The notes beneath the pieces were generated by a model, which did not search any database, was not told where the DNA came from, and was given only the letters and a program-made list of their open reading frames with translations. The position numbers and the translations under genes are program-made. 63,190 nucleotides of DNA from Streptosporangiaceae bacterium (GTDB lineage: Bacteria; Actinomycetota; Actinomycetes; Streptosporangiales; Streptosporangiaceae). Numbering within the stretch: the stretch's first letter is position 1; each line of letters opens with the position of its first letter. Of this stretch, positions 25,087-31,646 are shown piece by piece. Where the stretch lies: assembly GCA_030041275.1 (NCBI GenBank), contig JASHOE010000120.1, positions 1 through 63,190 on the forward strand. Reading direction: 5' to 3'.

Positions 25087-25223
25087 GGGCCGCGGCGAGC
25101 CCGCCGCAACCGGCCGGAGGGACCGGCTGCAACGGGCCGCAGCGAGTCGGCCGCAAGGGCCGCGGCGAGTCGGCCGCAAGGGCCCTGGGGAACCGGCTAC
25201 AGGGCCGCCGCGAGCCCGCCGAC
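25087..25223. repeat. Six tandem ~23-bp repeats
   Basis: Degenerate units starting GGGCCGCGGCGAGTCGGCCG recur about every 22-23 bases; the two best-preserved neighbours, near 25132-25177, differ at a single position. The array lies between divergent small genes. Confidence 0.8.
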
Positions 25224-25277
25224 CCCGCGCGGCGGATCGGTCGGCGTAGGCTCACCGCTGGTGGACTGGGGGAGGGC

Positions 25278-25523
25278 GTGCAGTACCGACTTGAAGTGCG
25301 ACTCAGCCCGGCCGACGTGGGACGGCGAGTGGTGATCCGCTGGCGGCGCCCGGCAGCGGCTGGTGATGAGGTCGTCGACGTTCTCGGCGTCTTGCAGGCA
25401 GCCGATGACGCCGCGTTTATGGTCCGCACCGCCGCGGGCGAGTCAATCGTGATTCCGGTCGAGCGCGCGCTGGCCGGAAAGACCGTTCCGGAAGCGCCAC
25501 CGCGGCGCGGTCGCCGGCCCTAA
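25278..25523 (+). CDS. Stand-alone Rv0428c-like SH3 domain protein
   Basis: An 81-residue protein starting at GTG. YRLEVRLSPADVGRRVVIRW, then DVLGVLQAADDAAFMVRTAAG and IPVERALAGKTVPEAPPRRGRR, match the SH3-like N-terminal domain that normally precedes the GNAT acetyltransferase domain in Rv0428c-type proteins. Here the frame stops right after the PPRRGR linker, so the enzyme domain is missing. It may be a free domain or the remnant of a longer gene; the latter fits the decayed surroundings. TAGGCT at 25247-25252 is a possible -10. Confidence 0.6.
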   Translation: MQYRLEVRLSPADVGRRVVIRWRRPAAAGDEVVDVLGVLQAADDAAFMVRTAAGESIVIPVERALAGKTVPEAPPRRGRRP

Positions 25524-25604
25524 CCGGCTTCGAGCGCTTGCACGGCGCGCGAGGTAGCCGGGCCGCTACACCGTCGGCAGCTCCTCGCGGCCGGCTGGCG
25601 CGCG

Positions 25605-25838
25605 GAAGTATCGTGCTGCGATACTCACCTTCTCCGCATACGGCATCCACTGGCTCGCGATCGGCTGGAACCGGTACCTCTGCAACGACCCGCGGATGAA
25701 CGCCGGCATGTGCATCGCGTTCATGGTGATCTCAGCTATGGGCGCCACCGTGTTCTTCAAAATCGGAGACTGGCCCGTCGGGCCGTGGCCTACGCGGTCG
25801 CAGTTGACTTCGCCATCGGCTACCACTGGCGGGTTTAA
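25605..25838 (+). pseudogene. Membrane protein remnant
   Basis: There is no valid start, but from about 25605 the plus strand reads LTFSAYGIHWLAIGWNRYLC, then NDPRMNAGMCIAFMVISAMG and VFFKIGDWPVG: two hydrophobic helices with conserved-looking turns and G/C-rich third positions. Near 25779 the coding signal jumps to another frame, RAVAYAVAVDFAIGYHWRV, and stops at 25836-25838. This looks like a four-to-six-helix transporter or channel-like protein reduced by an N-terminal loss and an internal deletion. I do not recognise the family securely. Confidence 0.5.
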
Positions 25839-25855
25839 GGCACTGACGAGGCGGA

Positions 25856-25899
25856 CCGCGATTACGGCAGCGGATCGCCGCGATTACGGCAGCGGAGCG
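25856..25899. repeat. 22-bp tandem duplication at a gene 3' end
   Basis: CCGCGATTACGGCAGCGGA occurs at 25856-25874 and again at 25878-25896, each followed by a three-base spacer. The second copy contains the stop codon (25884-25886, minus strand) of the Clp-N protein gene. Confidence 0.85.
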
Positions 25900-26834
25900 C
25901 CGCGGTAGGCGCGGGCCGCGCGGAGCCGGAACCAGCGGTCCCGTGCGGCGACCCGGCGGTTGCTGACCCACACGCGCCAGCCCACCGTGACGCCGAGCCA
26001 GCGAAAGCGGCGCCAGGGCGGCCGCAGCGCGAGCGGAGGTCGCGGGCGGCCCGCGGGGCGCCCGCGCAGCCTAGCCACGTCCGACCGGGCCCGCGCTACT
26101 CGCTCGTCCACCGCCTGCTCGTGGTGCTGCAGAAGCGAGAAGCGCTGGTCGTCGTCGAGCGCGAGCCGGTCGGCGAGCCGCCCAACCGCGCGACGCTCGA
26201 GGTGAATCAGCGCGTCGGTGTCGGATCTCCGGTGCAGCATGCGCAGCGGCAGGTGGTCTTGCCGCCAGCACAGCAGCGCCCAGGCGCGCTGGCTCAGATC
26301 GGGCACCGGCAGGGCCGGGCGGTCGAGCGTGCCCGCGGGCGTGACCGGTTCGAACGCGATACGGGGGAGATCGTCTGGCGCCCCGAGCGCGGCCAGGGCC
26401 GCTCGACGGATCGCTGCCGGGTCAAGCCGCGCTTGGCTGAGCGCGTCGAGTACCTCTGGCGTGCCCTGGTCGAGGAGGGCCACGAGCAGATGCTCAACGC
26501 CCGCTGGCTCGCTGCGCGCGCTCGCGAGCGACTGCGCGCCCTGCTGCGCCTGCAGGTTCAGATAAGCGGCCGGCGCGCCGCCGGGCCAGTCACTCATTCC
26601 CTCGACGACCGCGCGCAGCGACCCGCCATCCGCTGGTCGCAACGCCGCCGACGCTGGGCCGTTGCCCTCGGCGATGCCGACCAGGAAATGCACCGGGCGG
26701 CAGCCGGTGCCCGTCTGCCGGGCGAAGTCGAAAGCGCGCCTGATCGCGTCCTGGTACGGGGCGCTCGGTTCGTGCGGTGTCACTGCGCTAGCGTTGCACC
26801 ATCGGGTGCCGCCGCCGGTGAAGGAATGTCCCAC
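25884..26834 (-). CDS. Clp N-terminal-domain protein without ATPase module
   Basis: Up to 316 residues. The N-terminal part carries two Clp_N-type repeats (PYQDAIRRAFDFARQTGTG with PVHFLVGIAEG; then VEHLLVALLDQGTPEVLDAL), the fold that binds substrates and adaptors in ClpA/B/C. No AAA module follows; instead there is a basic, Arg-rich C-terminus ending in a tryptophan-rich segment (RFRWLGVTVGWRVWV). Both GTG codons, 26834 and 26783, are possible starts; the domain begins soon after the second. Possibly an adaptor or decoy for a Clp unfoldase. Confidence 0.7.
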   Translation of the reverse strand: MGHSFTGGGTRWCNASAVTPHEPSAPYQDAIRRAFDFARQTGTGCRPVHFLVGIAEGNGPASAALRPADGGSLRAVVEGMSDWPGGAPAAYLNLQAQQGAQSLASARSEPAGVEHLLVALLDQGTPEVLDALSQARLDPAAIRRAALAALGAPDDLPRIAFEPVTPAGTLDRPALPVPDLSQRAWALLCWRQDHLPLRMLHRRSDTDALIHLERRAVGRLADRLALDDDQRFSLLQHHEQAVDERVARARSDVARLRGRPAGRPRPPLALRPPWRRFRWLGVTVGWRVWVSNRRVAARDRWFRLRAARAYRGAPLP

Positions 26835-26861
26835 AGCGTGGCCAAGGGAGCGAGGGCACCC

Positions 26862-27053
26862 ATGCGGAAAGCTCTGATCGTCGGGTTCGGCGTGCTGGTC
26901 ACCATCGCCGGGGTGGTCTTTGCGCTGCAGGGACTCGGCTACATCGCGGGCAGCACGATGACCGGCACCACGCTGTGGTCAGTCCTCGGCCTGCTCATCG
27001 CGCTCTGCGGCCTGTGCATCGTCGGGATCGGATTCCGGGTGTCGCGGCGCTGA
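26862..27053 (+). CDS. Small two-helix membrane protein
   Basis: A 63-residue protein starting at ATG after GAGGG. Two transmembrane helices (LIVGFGVLVTIAGVVFALQGLG and LWSVLGLLIALCGLCIVGIG) flank the short loop GSTMTGTTLW, a conserved pattern in a common actinobacterial small membrane protein family of unknown function. A remnant of a second membrane protein gene follows directly. Confidence 0.75.
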   Translation: MRKALIVGFGVLVTIAGVVFALQGLGYIAGSTMTGTTLWSVLGLLIALCGLCIVGIGFRVSRR

Positions 27054-27260
27054 GGCGAACCAGAGCTCGCACGACCCGCTAACAGCCGACTGGGAGCCAC
27101 AGTTCATCGACTACCTGCACCTGGCGTTCACGAATGCCACGGCGGTCAGCCCGACCGATGTGATGCCACTCGCCCGATGGGGCGAAGCTGACGATGGCCG
27201 TGCAGTCGGCGGTCTCGCTCGCCGTCGGCGCGCTCGTCATCGCGCGGGCGGTCGATATCC
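27052..27260 (+). pseudogene. C-terminal remnant of DUF1345-type membrane protein
   Basis: The plus strand reads DWEPQFIDYLHLAFTNATA and VSPTDVMPLARW up to 27180, then continues one base later as AKLTMAVQSAVSLAVGALVIARAVDIL. The shift coincides with GGGG at 27179-27182 where three Gs would keep the frame, so one inserted G explains it. This matches the conserved C-terminal end of DUF1345 proteins (a channel-like SFTNATAxSPTD motif). The N-terminal two thirds are missing; no start exists. Confidence 0.7.
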
Positions 27261-27287
27261 TGCGGACCCTGAGCCGGGTCCGCAGGA
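27258..27287 (-). terminator. Terminator of the leftward catabolic operon
   Basis: TCCTGCGGACCC (27258-27269) pairs perfectly with GGGTCCGCAGGA (27276-27287) around a six-base loop, a 12-bp stem five bases beyond the stop of the operon's last gene. Confidence 0.75.
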
Positions 27288-27292
27288 CGGAG

Positions 27293-28504
27293 TCACTGTG
27301 CGGCTTGCTCCGCGGCCTTGATCCGCTCCCGCCCGGCGGCCTCGTAGAACTCCTCTGAGACCGCGATGTGCTGGCGGGCGGCGAGCGCGTTGCGCAGGTG
27401 CCGCTGCATCGAGTTCGACAGCGACAGCACCCGGCCGCCCCCGTACCTGAACAAGTCGGAGACGACCTCGGCGCAGGTCTCCACCGCGAACACGGACGCC
27501 GTCGTCAGGGCGAGCTGCTGAGACTCAGGCGGCCTCGTTCCCTCCTGAGCGGTGGTCCAGGCCGTCAGGACCGCCTCGCGGTGTGCCAGCCTGGCCGCCT
27601 TGATCTTCACCTCCGCCCGGCCCAGTTCCTTGAGGAAGACGTCGCGCTCGCTGAGTTTCACGCCGCCCGCCCAGCGCGTGGTGTGAGCGGCGAGCGCGGT
27701 CGTGTCGTCGAGCGCGCGCCTGGCCATGCCGACGCAGAACGGGGGGACCTCATTGGAAACGAAGGCCGGCATGCCCAGGCGGAACAGGTCGCCGCCGCGC
27801 ACGGCCGCGGCACCGAGCTCATAGGTCATGTCAAGCGGGACGAACTGCTCGTCCACCCGGAAGTCCATGCTACCGGTGCCCTGCAGGCCCGCCACGTGCC
27901 AGTTGTCGATCACCTCGGCCTGGTCGGCGGGCAGCACGAAGATCACGATCTGCTCGCTCTGCGGTGTGGTCGCGGCCGACGGAAGCGCAGGAGCCCGGAA
28001 GGCGCCGATCAGCCATGCCGCGTGCATGATGCCGCTAGCAAAGCTCCATCGCCCCGTCACCACGAAGCCGTTCTCGACCGGCCGCCCGGTGCCCCGCGGC
28101 TGCAGCTGGCCAGCGACGATCGGCAGCGGACGATCGGGCGCGAACATCCGCCGTACGCCCGCCTCCGGGAGCCAGCCACTCGCCAGCCCTGCGCAGCCTG
28201 CGCCGATCATCGCCGTCCACGCGGTGGACGAGTCAGCGTACGCGAGCTCCTCGATCACGTCGCAGAAGTCGATCGGGTTCAGCGGGGTCCCGCCGAACTC
28301 AGCCGGCGTCTTGAACCAGAACACGCCCATGGCGCGCAGCGTCTCGACAGTGTCTGGTGGCAGCGTGCGCAGCTGTTCGGCGCGTTCGCCAGCGGCCTCG
28401 AACTCCCCGCGGTGCGCGCGGATGCCGGCGAGCAGTCCGTCGCGCCGCGTGTCCGCGGCCGGCCGCGGAGCCTCGCTCGGCAGCGAGGTGTCGGCGGTCG
28501 TCAT
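27293..28504 (-). CDS. Acyl-CoA dehydrogenase-fold flavin monooxygenase
   Basis: A 403-residue protein of the acyl-CoA dehydrogenase superfamily, nearer to flavin-dependent group D monooxygenases (HsaA/DszC-like) than to true dehydrogenases: VFWFKTPAEFGGTPL, DSSTAWTAMIGAG, GRWSFASGIMHAAWLIG and a C-terminal FRYGGGRVLSLSNSMQRHLRN. Such enzymes need a separate flavin reductase, which is not visible here. Last gene of the operon; its ATG overlaps the stop of the luciferase-like gene by four bases, and a hairpin follows its stop. Confidence 0.85.
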   Translation of the reverse strand: MTTADTSLPSEAPRPAADTRRDGLLAGIRAHRGEFEAAGERAEQLRTLPPDTVETLRAMGVFWFKTPAEFGGTPLNPIDFCDVIEELAYADSSTAWTAMIGAGCAGLASGWLPEAGVRRMFAPDRPLPIVAGQLQPRGTGRPVENGFVVTGRWSFASGIMHAAWLIGAFRAPALPSAATTPQSEQIVIFVLPADQAEVIDNWHVAGLQGTGSMDFRVDEQFVPLDMTYELGAAAVRGGDLFRLGMPAFVSNEVPPFCVGMARRALDDTTALAAHTTRWAGGVKLSERDVFLKELGRAEVKIKAARLAHREAVLTAWTTAQEGTRPPESQQLALTTASVFAVETCAEVVSDLFRYGGGRVLSLSNSMQRHLRNALAARQHIAVSEEFYEAAGRERIKAAEQAAQ

Positions 28505-29682
28505 GCCGGCCTGGGTGCGGCTGGCTCGGCCGCCGCGTCGGTGTCGGCGCCCAGCTGGCGCAGTGCGGGCATCACCTCGGACGCAAACAGCTCGGTGCTC
28601 CGCGTGGTTTGCTCGTGCGTGCTCGGTCCGATCGCGAACAAGCCGATGAGCTGCCCGTACCCGCCGAGCTCGGCGTGCATCTCCCGCAGCCGGCGTTCTA
28701 CCGTGGCCGGGGAGCCGACGATCGCGTACCCGTCGGCCAGCAGCTCGTCGTAGCTCAGCTGGGAAAACGGCTTCCGATCGGTCATCAGCAGGCCGCGTAG
28801 CGAGGACTGGGACGTGTAGCCAGGCGGATTCACCAGCTCCATCGGTTGCTTGAGCCCCTTATAGAAGAGCCACTCGACACACGGCCGCGCCTCCCGGTGT
28901 GCCTGCTCGTCACTGTCGGCGACGTAGAGAGGAATCGACAGCGCGATCTTCTCCTGGTCGGGAACGTAGCCGAGGTCCGCCGCAGCCTGCCGGTATCCGT
29001 CGAACCAGCGCCGGACGATGCGTGTCGGCGCGTACACCGACATGTAGGTGTAGCGGTGCTCGGCGCAGAACTTCATCGTCTCGGTGCTGCCCGCGCCGGG
29101 GATGTACACAGGCGGGTGGGGTTGCTGCAGCGGCCGCGGCCACAGGTTGACGTACCGGTACTCGTAGTTGGGGCTGATCCACTGGAACAGCTCGTCGGAC
29201 GTCCACGCCTTGATGATGAGGTCGTGAGCCTCGTTGAACCTGGCCCTGGACAGGGCGGGGCTGATGCTGTGCGCGAAGTACTCCCAGCCGATGCCGCGGA
29301 CAAAGCCGGAGTCGACCCGGCCGTTGGTGAGGTGATCGAGCATCGCGATCTCCTCGGCGACGCGCAGCGGGTTGCCGCGGATGCCGATGGCGTTGCCGAG
29401 GACCATGATTCGTGCCCGGTCGGTCCGCCGGGCGAGCGCCGCAGCCATGATGTTCGGCGACGGCATGAGGCCGTAGGCGCTCTGATGGTGCTCGTTCACG
29501 GCCAGCCCGTCGAATCCGACCTGCTCCGCGTACTCAAGCTCGTCCAGATACCGGTGATAGAGCTGAGTGCCGAGCTTCGGGTCGAAGTGCTTGTTGGGGA
29601 ACGTCAGTGACGACGACGGGTGGCTGTCGAAGTCGTCGGGCAGGTACGGGTACGGCATCAGGTGGAAGAAGCTGAACTTCAC
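28501..29682 (-). CDS. LLM-class flavin-dependent oxidoreductase
   Basis: A 393-residue luciferase-like monooxygenase starting at GTG 29682 (KFSFFHLMPYPYLPDDF), overlapping the hydrolase stop by four bases, with GGAG upstream; the longer upstream frame is rejected. Landmarks: AVNEHHQSAYGLMPSPN, RTDRARIMVLGNAIGIRGNP, EIAMLDHLTNGRVDSGFVRG and the C-terminal GSPATVERRLREM. Members use FMNH2 and O2 to oxidise carbon-sulfur, carbon-nitrogen or aldehyde substrates. It is coupled on both sides within the operon. Confidence 0.9.
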   Translation of the reverse strand: MKFSFFHLMPYPYLPDDFDSHPSSSLTFPNKHFDPKLGTQLYHRYLDELEYAEQVGFDGLAVNEHHQSAYGLMPSPNIMAAALARRTDRARIMVLGNAIGIRGNPLRVAEEIAMLDHLTNGRVDSGFVRGIGWEYFAHSISPALSRARFNEAHDLIIKAWTSDELFQWISPNYEYRYVNLWPRPLQQPHPPVYIPGAGSTETMKFCAEHRYTYMSVYAPTRIVRRWFDGYRQAAADLGYVPDQEKIALSIPLYVADSDEQAHREARPCVEWLFYKGLKQPMELVNPPGYTSQSSLRGLLMTDRKPFSQLSYDELLADGYAIVGSPATVERRLREMHAELGGYGQLIGLFAIGPSTHEQTTRSTELFASEVMPALRQLGADTDAAAEPAAPRPA

Positions 29683-30512
29683 CGGCTCACTCCGTTCCCC
29701 GGCGCGCTCGTGGTGAGGAAGTCGATCGTGACGTCCGCGAAGTCCGCGGGCCGCTCGAGGTACATCGCGTGCCCGCAATTCCGGATCTCCGCGAACCGCG
29801 CGCCGGGGATGCGCTCGGCGTACCGCCTGCCGTGGGCGACGGGGATGAGCCGATCCTGCGCAGGCGAGACGACGAGCGTCGGCACCGTGATCCGATGGAG
29901 CCGGCGCTCTAGCTTGGGGTTGCACAGGTACGGCGACCAGCAGAACCGTGCCAGCGCTGTCTGGTCGCGGTAGGCCGCCAGGATCGCGTCGATATCCGGT
30001 GGCCGCGGCGCTTCCGCCGCGAGGCGAGCCGGTTCAGGCGGCGCCGGCGGGTTCTGGAAGAGCGTCGCGGTCAGCTGATCGACAGACATCAAGAAAATGT
30101 CAGGAACGGGGTACTCCGGCACGCGGAGCCCGGCCGGACTCAGCAGAACCAGCGAAGCGATGCGGTGCGGGGCGGTCACGGCCAGCTCGGCCGCGATCCA
30201 GCCGCCGAATGACGCACCCACGACGTGCGGGCGCTGCAGGCCGAGCGCGTCCATCACGTCCAGATAGTGGAAGACCAGGTCATCCACCGCGGTCAGGTCG
30301 AGGAAGTCGTCCGACCCGCCGAAGCCCGGGTGGGCGGGAGCGATGACATCGAAGCTCCCCGCCAGCAGTCGGTGGAAGTCGAGCCACGCGCCGGCGCCGG
30401 CTGCGGCGTGCAGGAACAACAGCGGCTCGCCTGCGCCGCCGCGAAGCAGGTGGACACGGCCGCCAGCGAGCTCGAGGTGCTCCTTCACCGGAGCGTCAGT
30501 CGTCAACGCCAC
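29679..30512 (-). CDS. Alpha/beta hydrolase
   Basis: A 277-residue serine hydrolase. Catalytic triad candidates are Ser in GASFGGW (~115), Asp in SPAQDRLIP (~220) and His in NCGHAMYLE (~250); LLFLHAAAGAGAW supplies the oxyanion hole. The lid region (residues ~140-190) is Pro-rich. In this operon it probably cleaves an ester or carbon-carbon bond in the product of the flavin enzymes. Its stop overlaps the start of the next gene as GTGA. Confidence 0.9.
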   Translation of the reverse strand: MALTTDAPVKEHLELAGGRVHLLRGGAGEPLLFLHAAAGAGAWLDFHRLLAGSFDVIAPAHPGFGGSDDFLDLTAVDDLVFHYLDVMDALGLQRPHVVGASFGGWIAAELAVTAPHRIASLVLLSPAGLRVPEYPVPDIFLMSVDQLTATLFQNPPAPPEPARLAAEAPRPPDIDAILAAYRDQTALARFCWSPYLCNPKLERRLHRITVPTLVVSPAQDRLIPVAHGRRYAERIPGARFAEIRNCGHAMYLERPADFADVTIDFLTTSAPGNGVSR

Positions 30513-30579
30513 CTCCTGTGCCTGGCGGTGATCATCCGGGCGCTACACGCTGATTCTGGTGCACCTGGACGTGGCCACG

Positions 30580-31557
30580 CTAGCCGCCGAGAATCCGCGC
30601 CGGGGTGCGCACGAGCATGGCGTCGATCTGGTCGGGGGTCACGCCGTGCGCCCGCAGATACGGAATCACATCGTGACTGACGTGCAGGTAGTGCCAGTCG
30701 TGCAGGTCATCGAGGGAACCCGGTGGGAACCAGTCGAGGTAGCACGAGTAGTCGTGGGACAGCACCAGGTGGTCGGCCAGTCCGCGCTGGCACAACTTGA
30801 TCACGAGGTCGGCCCGCTCGGTGAAGCTGGCGAAGTGGTCGATGCCGAACCGGTCCATGCCGAGCGTCAGGCCGGCGTCGGCCATGGACTGCAGGTAATC
30901 GGGCTGGGTGACGTCGCCACTGTGGCCTAGCACCACCCGGGACAGATCGGCACCCTCCTGGGCGAGCACGTCGAGGATCGCGGGGCCGTGCTGACTGGCC
31001 GCGTGGGTGTGGATCGTGATCGGCGCGCCGGTTCTTGTATGCGCCTGAGCCACCGCGCGGAGCACCCGATCCACGCCGCCGGTCAGCCCCTTCTCGTCCA
31101 CGGCGCACTTGAGCATCCCCGCCTGCACCCCGGTTCGGCCGATGCCCTCCTCGATGTCCCGGACGAAGAAGTCCGCCATGATGTCGCGCTCGGCGCGGCC
31201 AAGCGAGGCCTCGACCTGCGGGGTGCGCCGGGAGAAGAACAGCGGCACCTCGTCGAAGGTGTAGCAGCCGGTCGCGACCACGATGTTCAGCTCGGGAACC
31301 TGTTCGGCGACCCGCTGGATGCGCGGGACGTAGCGACCCTGCCCGATCACAGTGACGTCCACGATCGTCTTGATCCCGGCCGCGGCCAGCGCGCGAAGCT
31401 GGCTTACGGCGTCGGCGATCCGCTGGTCCTCGTCGCCCCACTCCTCGGGATAGTTCTGCTGCACGTCCGCGGTGAGGATAAAGATGTGCTCGTGCATGAG
31501 GGTTGGCCCGAGCGCGGACACCTCCACCGGGCCGAGCACGGTCTGAACCTGCGTCAT
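30580..31557 (-). CDS. Phosphotriesterase-like metal-dependent hydrolase (lactonase-like)
   Basis: A 325-residue member of the phosphotriesterase family. Metal ligands are visible: HEH in LMHEHIF (~22-24), Lys in GMLKCAVDE (the carbamylated lysine), His in ITIHTHAA, His in LGHSGD and Asp in LSHDYSCY. The known activities of the family include phosphotriester and N-acyl-homoserine lactone or other lactone hydrolysis. GGGAG precedes the ATG. It is the first gene of the leftward operon; 67 bp separate it from the hydrolase. Confidence 0.88.
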   Translation of the reverse strand: MTQVQTVLGPVEVSALGPTLMHEHIFILTADVQQNYPEEWGDEDQRIADAVSQLRALAAAGIKTIVDVTVIGQGRYVPRIQRVAEQVPELNIVVATGCYTFDEVPLFFSRRTPQVEASLGRAERDIMADFFVRDIEEGIGRTGVQAGMLKCAVDEKGLTGGVDRVLRAVAQAHTRTGAPITIHTHAASQHGPAILDVLAQEGADLSRVVLGHSGDVTQPDYLQSMADAGLTLGMDRFGIDHFASFTERADLVIKLCQRGLADHLVLSHDYSCYLDWFPPGSLDDLHDWHYLHVSHDVIPYLRAHGVTPDQIDAMLVRTPARILGG

Positions 31558-31646
31558 CGAAGCGGACTCCCTGGCGACCCGGAGACATGCCCACCATAAG
31601 CAGGACGGCGAGGCCGCCGCGGGGCTTCGGGTCGTTCAGCGCGCGG

